A stretch of 5,982 nucleotides of DNA from an uncultured Ruminococcus sp. (GCA_902765885.1 CACXBN010000213.1:1-5982), one strand, 5' to 3'. Shown: positions 1 through 5,816, counted from the stretch's first letter. Numbers and translations are program-made. The notes: generated from the letters alone by a model not told the origin.

Positions 1-29
1 ACGGTCTTCATTTCAACTTCTTCCTGCAT
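1..29 (-). CDS. 5' end of an unidentified downstream gene (partial)
   Basis: Only the first nine complete codons are in the window, reading MQEEVEMKT before the edge. The call rests on the start signals: an AAGGAG Shine-Dalgarno at 38-43, within a longer GAGGAAGGAG run, sits 8 nt before the ATG at 29-27. The peptide is acidic and shows no signal-peptide character, so this gene is unlikely to encode another secreted paralogue like the four upstream of it. It starts about 100 nt after the stop of the large mosaic gene, with a hairpin in between. Whether it belongs to the same operon is not clear, and nothing can be said about its function. Confidence 0.55.
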
Positions 30-37
30 ACCGCCGT

Positions 38-43
38 CTCCTT
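38..43 (-). promoter_or_regulatory. Shine-Dalgarno of the left-edge partial gene
   Basis: Read on the minus strand the site is AAGGAG, 8 nt before the ATG at 29. Together with the in-frame open codons it is the only reason to call the partial gene at the left edge. Confidence 0.6.
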
Positions 44-90
44 CCTCAAGATATTTTCAGAATTTTTATTAATCCTTTAACTTTAATGTA

Positions 91-130
91 AGGGCAGTTC
101 CCGGGCTACACCCGGGCTCCTGTCCTTTTT
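91..130 (+). terminator. Intrinsic terminator facing the plus strand
   Basis: On the plus strand AGGGCAG (91-97) pairs with CTGTCCT (120-126), with one G-U wobble. Inside it CCCGGG (100-105) pairs with CCCGGG (111-116) across a CTACA loop. The stem leads straight into TTTTT (126-130), with a second T5 at 133-137. In the minus direction the wobble becomes a C/A mismatch, and the sequence after the stem is TTACATTAAAG, with no T-run, so minus-strand termination would be poor. The T-run overlaps the TAA stop of the minus-strand mosaic gene. No plus-strand gene leads into it within this window. It could still act as a processing or RNA-stability hairpin at the 3' end of the minus-strand operon transcript. 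Confidence 0.6.
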
Positions 131-2129
131 AATTTTTCCATCCTATGACAAAGCATATAGTCATCACCTGTCCGCTGTAGGCTTCGCTGAAAGCCGATAC
201 TTTCGCGTCGTATCCGAGAGGAAGGTCCCCGCCCGGCAAAATGCTCCAGCCGTCATCCGCTCCGCCTGCCTCAAGGTCAAATATTTCGGACTCTCCGCGC
301 GTGACTGTAGTAGGTATCCCGTTTAAAGAAAACCCGATCAGTTTGCCGTCAACCTTTTCGCGCGACAGATTACTGCCGTACGGCACGATGGAGAAGCCGC
401 CGCAGGTCTCGAGTTTTACCTTTTTTACGGTAACCTCAGACGTCGACGAATTATGGATATACGCGCTGCCTGACGTGAACACGTGCCCGTCGGGAGAGAC
501 GGAAAGATACATTACCGCCGGAACGGTCACAGAAAAGAACGACATCACATGCCCGCATTTGTCGCACTCTCCGTCACTGTCCCGGTCTTCATGCTCTTCT
601 CTCTCGGTGTCCGCGTATCCGCACACACTGCAGTTTCTAGCCCTTTCATGATATCCGTCACCGGCATCGGACCATTCTCCGAAGACGAATTCATGCTCAT
701 CCTCGTCTTCTCCTATCCACGCGCAGTCGGAACACGACTTATCCCTCACGTGAGAAACAGCATCTTTTGCCCGCCAGTTTCCGGCTGTGATACTGTGATC
801 CGACACACGACCGCATTCGTATCCGCATATCCCGCATATCATTTTTCTTGTGTGGGTATCCGCGTCATAATACATGATCTCTCCGGAGTGCAGATCATGC
901 GCTTCCGTCTCCTCCGTGTGGAACTCGCAGAGCTGGCATCCCACTTTTCTCGCATGAACTTCACCGTTTTTCGGTTCGTAATCTCCGATGCCGAGCGCAT
1001 GGCTCTCGGTTGCCGTGATAATGGTAGAATCGCAAAGCCTGCAGATCGTTTTAACATAGTGCGTGCTCTCGTCGATCTTTTCGTAAACCGTTTCCCTGAC
1101 ATGCGATGCGATATTCTCCATGCTTTTTCCGCATCTTGAACATGTCTTTTTCTCCTTATGTGAAAACCTGCTGTAGTACACATAGGATATTTCGCTGAAG
1201 TCATGATCGTCGCCTGAAGATATCATGAGTCCGCATACGTCACAGTATTCCTCCCATTCGCATCCGTCATATACAAAATGGGATGATGGATGCGCGCAGG
1301 TGCTGTCATATCCGCATTTGATGCATTCGCTTCCAGAAAACACATGCTCCTCCGAGACTACTCCTCCGAGCTGGTCGTCTCCGCAGTTTGAACACCAGTG
1401 TCTGACCGAGTGAAGATCCTTTGTGAAATATTCGTAATTCACTCCGTATACGCATGTGACACCGCAGTACGCGCAGGTTCCGACATATGTTTCATTTGTG
1501 CCCGAAGGTGCTTTTCTTCCGTTTGCAGAAAGCGTTCCGACGGAGTCAGCACCCGTTGCCGCCTTCATCTTTTCAGAGACATGAGCGTCTATCATAACGC
1601 CCTCTCCTGCCCAGTCATAGCTGCAGAGTGACAAAAGCGCTTCTTCCCCGGCTGTCTCGATACGGAGTCTTCTTATCTCAGCGCACTGATCACAGAAAGC
1701 GCCTTCCTCGATCTCAACGCAGTGTTCGGTATCGAGATAAAGATGCACGAGAGCGGACGCCCCGCAAAAGGCACCCTCTCCGATCCTTATTTTCTCCGCC
1801 GCAATCCTGACGTCTTCAAGACTCGTAAATCCTTCAAAGAAGTATCGGATATCGCACTCTTCCGTGCCCATGCTGTTCCCCGTAAATACGACATAGGCGT
1901 GAACCGTTTTCTCTTTCAGAGAGTTCCACGGACATTCCCGTGCGGAAGAATATTTTTCCGCACCGCCCGATACTTCTATATAGAGAGTCTTCGTTTTTTC
2001 GCTGAACTCCCAGAAGACCGGCAGGACACCGGTTTCAGCATGGCAGAAAACGGGAAGGGATGTCAGAACCAGCAAAAGCATGAGGACGAAAGAAAAGAAT
2101 CTTTTCTTTCCGGTTGCCATTTTACCCAT
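129..2129 (-). CDS. Secreted mosaic protein: LRR-like region, Cys/His repeat array, C-terminal SVTVP domain
   Basis: A 666-residue exported protein. Residues 1-32 form a signal peptide: a basic start, hydrophobic residues 11-28, and likely cleavage after CHA at 31. Residues 36-170 resemble the N-terminal part of BspA-like secreted proteins, with a W-x-(x)-L-Y-I opening, a PW pair, and IGEGAF/IEEGAF turns typical of LRR_5 repeats. From 219 to 525 there are eleven C-x2-C pairs. Between 324 and 513 six regular modules follow H-x5-C-x2-C-x9/10-H, suggesting one metal site each or disulfide-stabilised units. Residues 531-666 are the same domain that makes up most of the three preceding genes. Its start overlaps the previous stop (TGATG), so translation is probably coupled. 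No LPXTG or C-terminal membrane anchor is visible, so surface attachment is unexplained. I infer a binding or adhesion role; no enzymatic motif is seen. Confidence 0.88.
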   Translation of the reverse strand: MGKMATGKKRFFSFVLMLLLVLTSLPVFCHAETGVLPVFWEFSEKTKTLYIEVSGGAEKYSSARECPWNSLKEKTVHAYVVFTGNSMGTEECDIRYFFEGFTSLEDVRIAAEKIRIGEGAFCGASALVHLYLDTEHCVEIEEGAFCDQCAEIRRLRIETAGEEALLSLCSYDWAGEGVMIDAHVSEKMKAATGADSVGTLSANGRKAPSGTNETYVGTCAYCGVTCVYGVNYEYFTKDLHSVRHWCSNCGDDQLGGVVSEEHVFSGSECIKCGYDSTCAHPSSHFVYDGCEWEEYCDVCGLMISSGDDHDFSEISYVYYSRFSHKEKKTCSRCGKSMENIASHVRETVYEKIDESTHYVKTICRLCDSTIITATESHALGIGDYEPKNGEVHARKVGCQLCEFHTEETEAHDLHSGEIMYYDADTHTRKMICGICGYECGRVSDHSITAGNWRAKDAVSHVRDKSCSDCAWIGEDEDEHEFVFGEWSDAGDGYHERARNCSVCGYADTEREEHEDRDSDGECDKCGHVMSFFSVTVPAVMYLSVSPDGHVFTSGSAYIHNSSTSEVTVKKVKLETCGGFSIVPYGSNLSREKVDGKLIGFSLNGIPTTVTRGESEIFDLEAGGADDGWSILPGGDLPLGYDAKVSAFSEAYSGQVMTICFVIGWKN
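591..1160 (-). repeat. Six tandem ~34-residue Cys/His modules within the mosaic protein
   Basis: C-x2-C pairs start at residues 330, 363, 398, 432, 466 and 500, spacings of 33, 35, 34, 34 and 34. Each is preceded by His six residues before the first Cys (324, 357, 392, 426, 460, 494) and followed by His at 343, 377, 411, 445, 479 and 513. Less regular C-x2-C pairs lie on both sides (219, 246, 269, 296 and 522). The modules are diverged rather than recent copies; little beyond the Cys/His frame and some Gly is conserved. Similar Cys/His strings are common in uncharacterised secreted Firmicutes proteins. A zinc-ribbon-like fold is inferred from the ligand pattern only. Confidence 0.85.
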
Positions 2130-2695
2130 CACCTTCCTCCCGAAGAGGAGACGTCGGAAGCCGAGATCGTAAAGATGACGCTTGCGACTTCAAGGTCTTT
2201 CACGTTTTCACTGCCGCCCGACAGTTTCACATAATACTTGAGCGCCAGATTTCCCATTGGCGATATCTCCGGGAACGAAGTATCAGTGATCGACAGTTTT
2301 CCTTCTCCCTTTGTCGGGCAGCCGTTTATCTTAAGCGCTATCATGTTTTTCCCGCTGAAACAATCATAGTTTCCTATTCCGTACGCTCCGCTCCTTACGT
2401 CTACCGACGTGACCCTGACAGGTGTGTTCTTTGAATTGTTTGTGATTTTAGCGTTGTCGGCCACGCTGACCATTCCGTTTCTTACGCTCACGGGCAGGGA
2501 TGCGGGGACCGTAACGCTGATGCTTCTGTATTCGTTTGATACCGTAAGGGTGACGGGGACGGAGGCAACAGCCTCTCCTCCCCTTCCCGTCACCTCAGTG
2601 GAATCCACGGAGGCTGCACTGCCGGCTGTCGCAAGGACAGACAGCAGAAATGTCGCCAGTATCAAAACCACAGCCGTTATTCTTCTTTTTCTCAT
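2129..2695 (-). CDS. Secreted SVTVP-domain protein (third paralogue, diverged C terminus)
   Basis: 188 residues with a clear signal peptide: basic MRKRR, hydrophobic residues 7-24, and likely cleavage after GSA near 27. The mature part has the family layout: a G-rich lead-in followed by PVTLT (about 38-51), SISVTVPASLPVSV (58-71), and NAKITNNS then PVRVTSV (81-98). A second half follows, with ALKYYVKLSGG (151-160) and VASVIFTIS (170-178). It is closer to the C-terminal domain of the downstream mosaic protein than to the two upstream paralogues. Shared features are an NGxPT turn in the middle and a GNLALKY/GDLPLGY strand. The final Trp of the other members is replaced by a Ser/Gly-rich tail. 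An AAAGG site lies about 9 nt before the ATG. The gene starts 25 nt after the upstream stop and overlaps the next start by one base. Function unknown. Confidence 0.87.
   Translation of the reverse strand: MRKRRITAVVLILATFLLSVLATAGSAASVDSTEVTGRGGEAVASVPVTLTVSNEYRSISVTVPASLPVSVRNGMVSVADNAKITNNSKNTPVRVTSVDVRSGAYGIGNYDCFSGKNMIALKINGCPTKGEGKLSITDTSFPEISPMGNLALKYYVKLSGGSENVKDLEVASVIFTISASDVSSSGGR
2136..2140 (-). promoter_or_regulatory. Shine-Dalgarno that fixes the start of the mosaic gene
   Basis: GGAGG is 6 nt from the ATG at 2129 but only 3 nt from the in-frame GTG at 2132 and 15 nt from the next ATG at 2120. This favours 2129 as the start. The site lies inside the last codons of the preceding gene. 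Confidence 0.7.
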
Positions 2696-2720
2696 TCCGT
2701 GTTTCCTTTCGTTTTTCGGA

Positions 2721-3380
2721 CTATTCGGCCCTGTCCCATTCGAAGACGAATATGACGCTCGCTATTGCCGTGTCCTTTACCGTATACGAGAGCGGTGTTA
2801 TGACCGCTCTGTAGCTGAGCGTCACCGAGCACGACTCCTGGTCTCCCGCGCCGCTCATATAGCATCCCCTCACGGGTGAGGAAATGATCAGCTGGTCGTT
2901 TCCCGTGTTTTCAGTCGAACGGTACTGTCCGTCGCCTATTTTCAGAAGAAAGCCGAGCTTGTTCGAATCGACCTTTTCACCGGCAAAGATGTTTTTGGCG
3001 CCGTATTTCACGAGATTCCATCCGCATGCCGCCTTGATCCTGACGCTTTTTATCCTTACCGCCCCGTAGGAGTGATTTACTATCTTTATGCCCTCGGCAG
3101 ACACGACGTCCCCGTTGTCTGCCATGGCAAGCGGAAGCGATGTCGGGACTGATATGCTGAACCTTGTCGGCACGACATCACATCCGCCGATCCCTCCGTT
3201 CGTTGTCGTGAGGCTCACAGGGACTATGCCCTCGCCTCCGGACTCATTTATACTGTTTCCCCCGTCCGCGTAGAGCGGGACAAGGGAAAATACTATAAGG
3301 CAGCACATGAAGACAAGCGCAGCCAAAGGGACAAGAGCCTTCATTTTTCTGTCTGTTTTATGATTTTTGATCCGATTCAT
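2721..3380 (-). CDS. Secreted SVTVP-domain protein (second paralogue)
   Basis: 219 residues. A long basic N terminus (1-14) leads into a hydrophobic stretch at 15-36, read as a signal peptide with cleavage near LYA at 38; Met13 is an alternative start. The mature protein has GGEGIVPVSLTTT (48-60), SISVPTSLPLAM (75-86), IKIVNHSYGAVRIKSVRIK (98-116), EKVDSNKLGF (135-144), SSPVRGCYMSGAGD (167-180) and a final VIFVFEW (209-215). By eye about half of the mature residues match the preceding gene, including an identical EKVDSNKLGF block, so the two are tandem duplicates. The Cys in GCY(M/L)SGAG is shared. An AAAAGG site lies about 9 nt before the ATG. The 64 nt upstream hold no convincing terminator or promoter, so it is probably in one operon with its neighbours. 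The family is common in Clostridia; its function is not known to me. Confidence 0.87.
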   Translation of the reverse strand: MNRIKNHKTDRKMKALVPLAALVFMCCLIVFSLVPLYADGGNSINESGGEGIVPVSLTTTNGGIGGCDVVPTRFSISVPTSLPLAMADNGDVVSAEGIKIVNHSYGAVRIKSVRIKAACGWNLVKYGAKNIFAGEKVDSNKLGFLLKIGDGQYRSTENTGNDQLIISSPVRGCYMSGAGDQESCSVTLSYRAVITPLSYTVKDTAIASVIFVFEWDRAE

Positions 3381-3444
3381 GCCATATTTTCCTTTTATTT
3401 CAGATTAATTTTTCAGTTTTTACTATTAAAGCCAAAGCCATGCC

Positions 3445-4062
3445 TCAGGCTGCAATATCCCATTCAACGATGAAGATTACATTGGCAATATTCGCGCCTG
3501 TGACAGCCCTTGAAATGGGAGTTACTATCGCGCTGTAGTCGACCTTTGCGGAGTTGGCTGTAGGATCGCCGGCTCCGGAAAGATAGCACCCTGCCACGGG
3601 AGATGAAATGAGGACCTGTGTAAGGGCATTTGAGGAATCAGTATGAACGGCTTCACCGCCGCCGATGCTGAGAGAGAATCCGAGCTTGTTGGAATCGACC
3701 TTTTCTTTCGCGAGGATCGACTTGTTTCCGAATGCGGTGAGCTTCCAGTTGTTGGCGCTGTTGATGGTAACGCTTCTGACTCTGACGGCGCCGTAAGAGT
3801 TGTTGATGATCTTGCAGTCGGTTGCAGTAGTTACATCGCCGTTCTGACTCATTGCTATCGGAAGCGATGTCGGCACAGTAACGGACATTGCGGTTGCCGC
3901 AGGTTCGCCGTCGAAGGTTCCGTCATCGGTAGTGCTGAGATATACAGGAGTGTTTCCAGTTCCGCCGCTTACGCTGATTTCAGCTGCAAAGATGGCTGAT
4001 GCCATTGTCATTGCCATGCAGAGCGCGAGTACCGCTGATAAAATTCTGTTCTTTTTAGTCAT
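3445..4062 (-). CDS. Secreted SVTVP-domain protein (first paralogue)
   Basis: 205 residues. The signal peptide is textbook: MTKKNR, hydrophobic residues 8-25, and cleavage around FAA at 27. The mature chain consists only of the shared domain: GGTGNTPVYLST (33-44), MSVTVPTSLPIAM (59-71), CKIINNSYGAVRVRSVTI (83-100), EKVDSNKLGFSL (120-131), SSPVAGCYLSGAGD (153-166) and VIFIVEW (195-201). Alternating hydrophobic residues throughout suggest a beta-sandwich. Its small size, first place in the series and lack of accessory modules would fit a structural surface or filament subunit, but that is inference. It begins 17 nt after the stop of the membrane-protein gene, with AAAGGAG 10 nt before the ATG. 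No sortase signal is visible. Confidence 0.9.
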   Translation of the reverse strand: MTKKNRILSAVLALCMAMTMASAIFAAEISVSGGTGNTPVYLSTTDDGTFDGEPAATAMSVTVPTSLPIAMSQNGDVTTATDCKIINNSYGAVRVRSVTINSANNWKLTAFGNKSILAKEKVDSNKLGFSLSIGGGEAVHTDSSNALTQVLISSPVAGCYLSGAGDPTANSAKVDYSAIVTPISRAVTGANIANVIFIVEWDIAA

Positions 4063-4079
4063 TTTTCCTTTTCTCCTTT

Positions 4080-4676
4080 TCAGTTTTTGATAGATATATT
4101 GATTATGGCACCGGCGCAGCCGAGATAGCTGCCCGTCACCGGATCAACGCTGTAAAAATATGCCGTGCATTCATATTTTCCCTTTGCAAGCTCGACCGAC
4201 AGTTTTGCTCTTTCGATCTTGCTGCCAACCGGTATCGCTCCCGATTTGTATATCATCTCCCCGGTATCGTTTCGGTATATCTCAACCACCTGGGGATACC
4301 TGTTCACCTCTTCGTTCACTATCATGAGACTTCCGTCAGAGGCACCGTTTTCAAAATACGGAGTCGTATTCATGGAGATGTTTATCATCCCGTCCTCCAC
4401 CTGCTTGTTCAGGCCTTCAACGATCTTTTCGATGTCCGCGCTCTCCCATCCGCCTATGACTGCTCCCGTATCATATTCGATCTTTGACGGTGACGGCAGA
4501 GACGAATCCCCCTCATTCTTTAATATCGGCTCTATTCCCAGACTGTCGCACCCCCGCAAAAGCAGCAAGATAATGACAGCTATGACAACGAGAGCTGAAA
4601 TAAGAATTATAAGGAGAGAGGTCCTGTCGCTCTTTCCGTCTTTTCGTTTTGTCTTTTCATACTTGATTTCCGGCAT
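4080..4676 (-). CDS. Single-pass membrane protein with extracytoplasmic beta domain
   Basis: 198 residues. A charged, Lys-rich cytoplasmic N terminus (1-19) precedes one strongly hydrophobic helix (20-40), then an acidic/Ser-Pro linker (about 44-68). The remaining domain (about 90-198) should lie outside the cell (N-in, positive-inside rule). It contains GMINISMNTTPYF (96-108), YPQVVEIYRNDTGEMIYKSG (127-146), IPVGSKI (148-154), YECTAYFY (168-175) and CAGAIINISI (187-196), a beta-rich pattern. I recognise this as a recurring uncharacterised Clostridia family often linked to secreted proteins, but cannot name it. A Cys at 43 follows the helix; Arg at -2 argues against a true lipobox. AGGAG lies 11 nt before the ATG. 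It heads the operon of secreted paralogues and could anchor, assemble or sense them; this is inference. Confidence 0.87.
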   Translation of the reverse strand: MPEIKYEKTKRKDGKSDRTSLLIILISALVVIAVIILLLLRGCDSLGIEPILKNEGDSSLPSPSKIEYDTGAVIGGWESADIEKIVEGLNKQVEDGMINISMNTTPYFENGASDGSLMIVNEEVNRYPQVVEIYRNDTGEMIYKSGAIPVGSKIERAKLSVELAKGKYECTAYFYSVDPVTGSYLGCAGAIINISIKN

Positions 4677-4781
4677 TTCTATGTGTGCTCCTTTTCTTTA
4701 TGTTCTGTGTTTTCGGGCATTCGGAAAATCACCCTTTCACTATATAACGCGGGTTTCAGAGGCATGAGCCGCCACGTTTTT

Positions 4782-4803
4782 TTAAAAAACCTTCGTTTTT
4801 TAA
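4782..4803 (-). terminator. AT-rich perfect hairpin after the MazF gene (weak terminator candidate)
   Basis: TTAAAAAAC and GTTTTTTAA form a perfect 9-bp stem around a 4-nt loop, 14 nt beyond the MazF stop codon. Apart from one G-C pair the stem is all A-T, and the T-run is inside the stem rather than after it, so termination would be weak or partial. It sits in the 141-nt gap between the regulatory pair and the surface-protein operon. The rest of the gap holds no gene I can support. A TATAGT/TTATAT stretch at 4739-4747 could be a -10 element, but I see no matching -35. Confidence 0.4.
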
Positions 4804-4817
4804 CATATCTGTAATCT

Positions 4818-5231
4818 TCACGCTTTGAGATATGCGCATCCCGAACACCTGCTTTTCCACATGATGTCCCTGACCCCAAGGCTCGAAAGCATGCATTTTT
4901 CAACTTCCTTCATCTGCTCGGACCCAATCGACGTCACATATCTTATGATCCTTTTCTTGTCTATCGTTTTGATCTGTTCAAGAAGAGCGACCGAAAGCAT
5001 GTCAAGTCCCTCTGCCATAAACAGAATGCAGTGTGAAGGCAAAGAGGGCTTCTTTGAGACCTTCGAGCTTATGGGCGCAACGATAAGTGTCGGGCTCACG
5101 CTGTTTGCAATATCGTTCTGAAGCACAAGCACGGGTCTGACGCCTCCCTGCTCGCTTCCCGTATGCGGTTCGAGATCCGCAATATATATTTCCCCTCTTT
5201 TAAAGACCCTGTTTTCGATTTTTTCAGTCAT
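4818..5231 (-). CDS. mazF: MazF/PemK-family endoribonuclease
   Basis: 137 residues from the chosen start. The family signatures are complete: KRGEIYIADL (11-20), GSEQGGVRPVLVLQND (25-40), SPTLIVAPISSK (46-57), LEQIKTIDKKRI near 88-99 and a C-terminal SSLG. Arg32 matches the catalytic Arg25 of Bacillus subtilis MazF. Ser55 occupies the place of its catalytic Thr48, a hydroxyl-preserving change. The family cleaves single-stranded RNA at short specific sites in the cytoplasm. The ATG at 5231 overlaps the stop of the upstream gene (ATGA) and has GGAGG 9 nt before it. Longer in-frame extensions to 5327 lie wholly inside that gene and are not needed. No MazE-like antitoxin precedes it; a sigma-like HTH protein holds that position. 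It could be a toxin with an unusual partner or a recruited regulatory RNase. Confidence 0.93.
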   Translation of the reverse strand: MTEKIENRVFKRGEIYIADLEPHTGSEQGGVRPVLVLQNDIANSVSPTLIVAPISSKVSKKPSLPSHCILFMAEGLDMLSVALLEQIKTIDKKRIIRYVTSIGSEQMKEVEKCMLSSLGVRDIMWKSRCSGCAYLKA

Positions 5232-5698
5232 GCCGTTCTTCCTCCGAAATATTTCATTGCATTTTTTCTTATTTCCGCCAGCTGTCTCTCTACGGTTCTT
5301 TCCGATGTTCCCAGCGCTTTTGCGCATTTTTCAAGCGGCTTCTCCTCTGTGAATTTCATGTCGTACAGTCTTCTCTCTCCCGGCTGAAGAGTGTTTATAA
5401 AATCCTTCTCAATGATCGCGCAGATATATTCGTCTGTCGGATCAAATCCGCTCAGCTCGTCCTCTTCGCTGATCATCATCTCAACATTCATCCACGGTAC
5501 GATTTCTTCATGTTCGCAAAGAGGCTGAAGATATCTCCTCACTCTTCTCTCTTCGCGTCTCAAAAGTGAGAAAACATCATCGTCAACTTCTGTTTCCTCG
5601 CCTGTTCTCTTGACTTTCACGTGTCCTCTGCCTGCTTCGTCTTTCCACAGCAGATAGTCAAATTCACTCATGTTTACGGGTTTTTTCGACATATACAT
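5228..5698 (-). CDS. Small sigma-70 region-4-like HTH protein
   Basis: 156 residues. The C-terminal part (about 100-148) reads like sigma region 4: LQPGERRLYDMKF, then PLEKCAKALGTSERTVERQL as the helix-turn-helix and a basic final helix. The first half lacks a recognisable region 2, but has an EVDDDVF-LLRREERRVRRYL segment (37-57) reminiscent of small sigma-like proteins of Firmicutes mobile elements and phages. A likely role is transcription activation or DNA binding in cis to the locus, rather than acting as a complete sigma factor. The ATG at 5698 is 11 nt from AGGAGG. Met3 (17 nt) and Met10 are alternatives. Its stop overlaps the MazF-like start (ATGA), so the two are probably made together. 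It lies directly after a terminator-like stem, so expression may need read-through. Confidence 0.8.
   Translation of the reverse strand: MYMSKKPVNMSEFDYLLWKDEAGRGHVKVKRTGEETEVDDDVFSLLRREERRVRRYLQPLCEHEEIVPWMNVEMMISEEDELSGFDPTDEYICAIIEKDFINTLQPGERRLYDMKFTEEKPLEKCAKALGTSERTVERQLAEIRKNAMKYFGGRTA
5241..5245 (-). promoter_or_regulatory. Shine-Dalgarno for the MazF-like gene
   Basis: GGAGG lies 9 nt before the ATG at 5231 and inside the end of the sigma-like gene. It supports the short 137-residue MazF over upstream in-frame starts, which would add a 32-residue stretch with no MazF homology. Confidence 0.75.
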
Positions 5699-5709
5699 AT
5701 ATATATATT

Positions 5710-5715
5710 CCTCCT
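5710..5715 (-). promoter_or_regulatory. AGGAGG Shine-Dalgarno with (AT)6 spacer before the sigma-like gene
   Basis: A perfect AGGAGG is followed by an alternating AT tract (5697-5708, six AT units) that runs into the ATG at 5698. The 11-nt spacing is longer than usual. The T-run of the upstream stem ends at 5726, about 10 nt before this site. Confidence 0.8.
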
Positions 5716-5725
5716 TTTTAAGCGC

Positions 5726-5816
5726 AAAAAAGCCCCGCGCATTTCATCCTGCGCATGATCGGGGTGACGGGTTGTCACACTCGGTCGCAGCGGCATCAGG
5801 ATGACTCGCACGGGGC
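5726..5816 (-). terminator. Long-stem intrinsic terminator or attenuator upstream of the sigma-like gene
   Basis: On the minus strand the arm at 5816-5798 pairs with the arm at 5750-5732 over 19 positions: 15 Watson-Crick pairs, two G-U wobbles and two adjacent mismatches. TTTTTT follows at 5731-5726. The enclosed 47 nt hold a second hairpin, GTGAC-AACCC-GTCAC (5778-5764). The 3' arm also has an alternative local partner: GCGCA (minus 5755-5751 as TGCGC/GCGCA) with flanking CCCC/GGGG gives a shorter hairpin ending at the same T-run. Both folds would terminate. The size and near-complete pairing make chance unlikely. Orientation is set by the T-run. Confidence 0.7.

Noticed and set aside
1..90. 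C-terminal end of a plus-strand gene leading into the plus-facing terminator
   Set aside because: All three plus frames are open for a short distance at the edge, but none has recognisable protein character, and a minus-strand start with a good Shine-Dalgarno occupies the same stretch.
483..1139. Long plus-strand open frame of 218 codons
   Set aside because: It is antisense to the Cys/His repeat array. Its length reflects the repeat composition, and there is no start signal or recognisable domain.
591..1160. Cys/His array as a nucleic-acid-binding zinc-finger protein
   Set aside because: The protein has a clear signal peptide and other extracellular modules, so a cytoplasmic DNA- or RNA-binding role is unlikely.
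839..1204. Second minus-strand frame of 121 codons
   Set aside because: It is entirely inside the mosaic gene in another frame, with a basic, low-complexity translation typical of a shadow frame.
2130..2132. GTG start for the mosaic protein
   Set aside because: It is only 3 nt from the GGAGG. The ATG at 2129 has normal 6-nt spacing and a TGATG overlap with the previous stop.
4679..4903. Minus-strand open frame of 74 codons overlapping the end of the MazF-like gene
   Set aside because: It runs out of frame through the conserved MazF C terminus and the AT hairpin, has no family features and no good ribosome-binding site.
5232..5327. Upstream extension of the MazF-like protein by 32 residues
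   Set aside because: The extension lies inside the sigma-like gene, has no MazF homology, and the ATG at 5231 has its own Shine-Dalgarno and an ATGA overlap.
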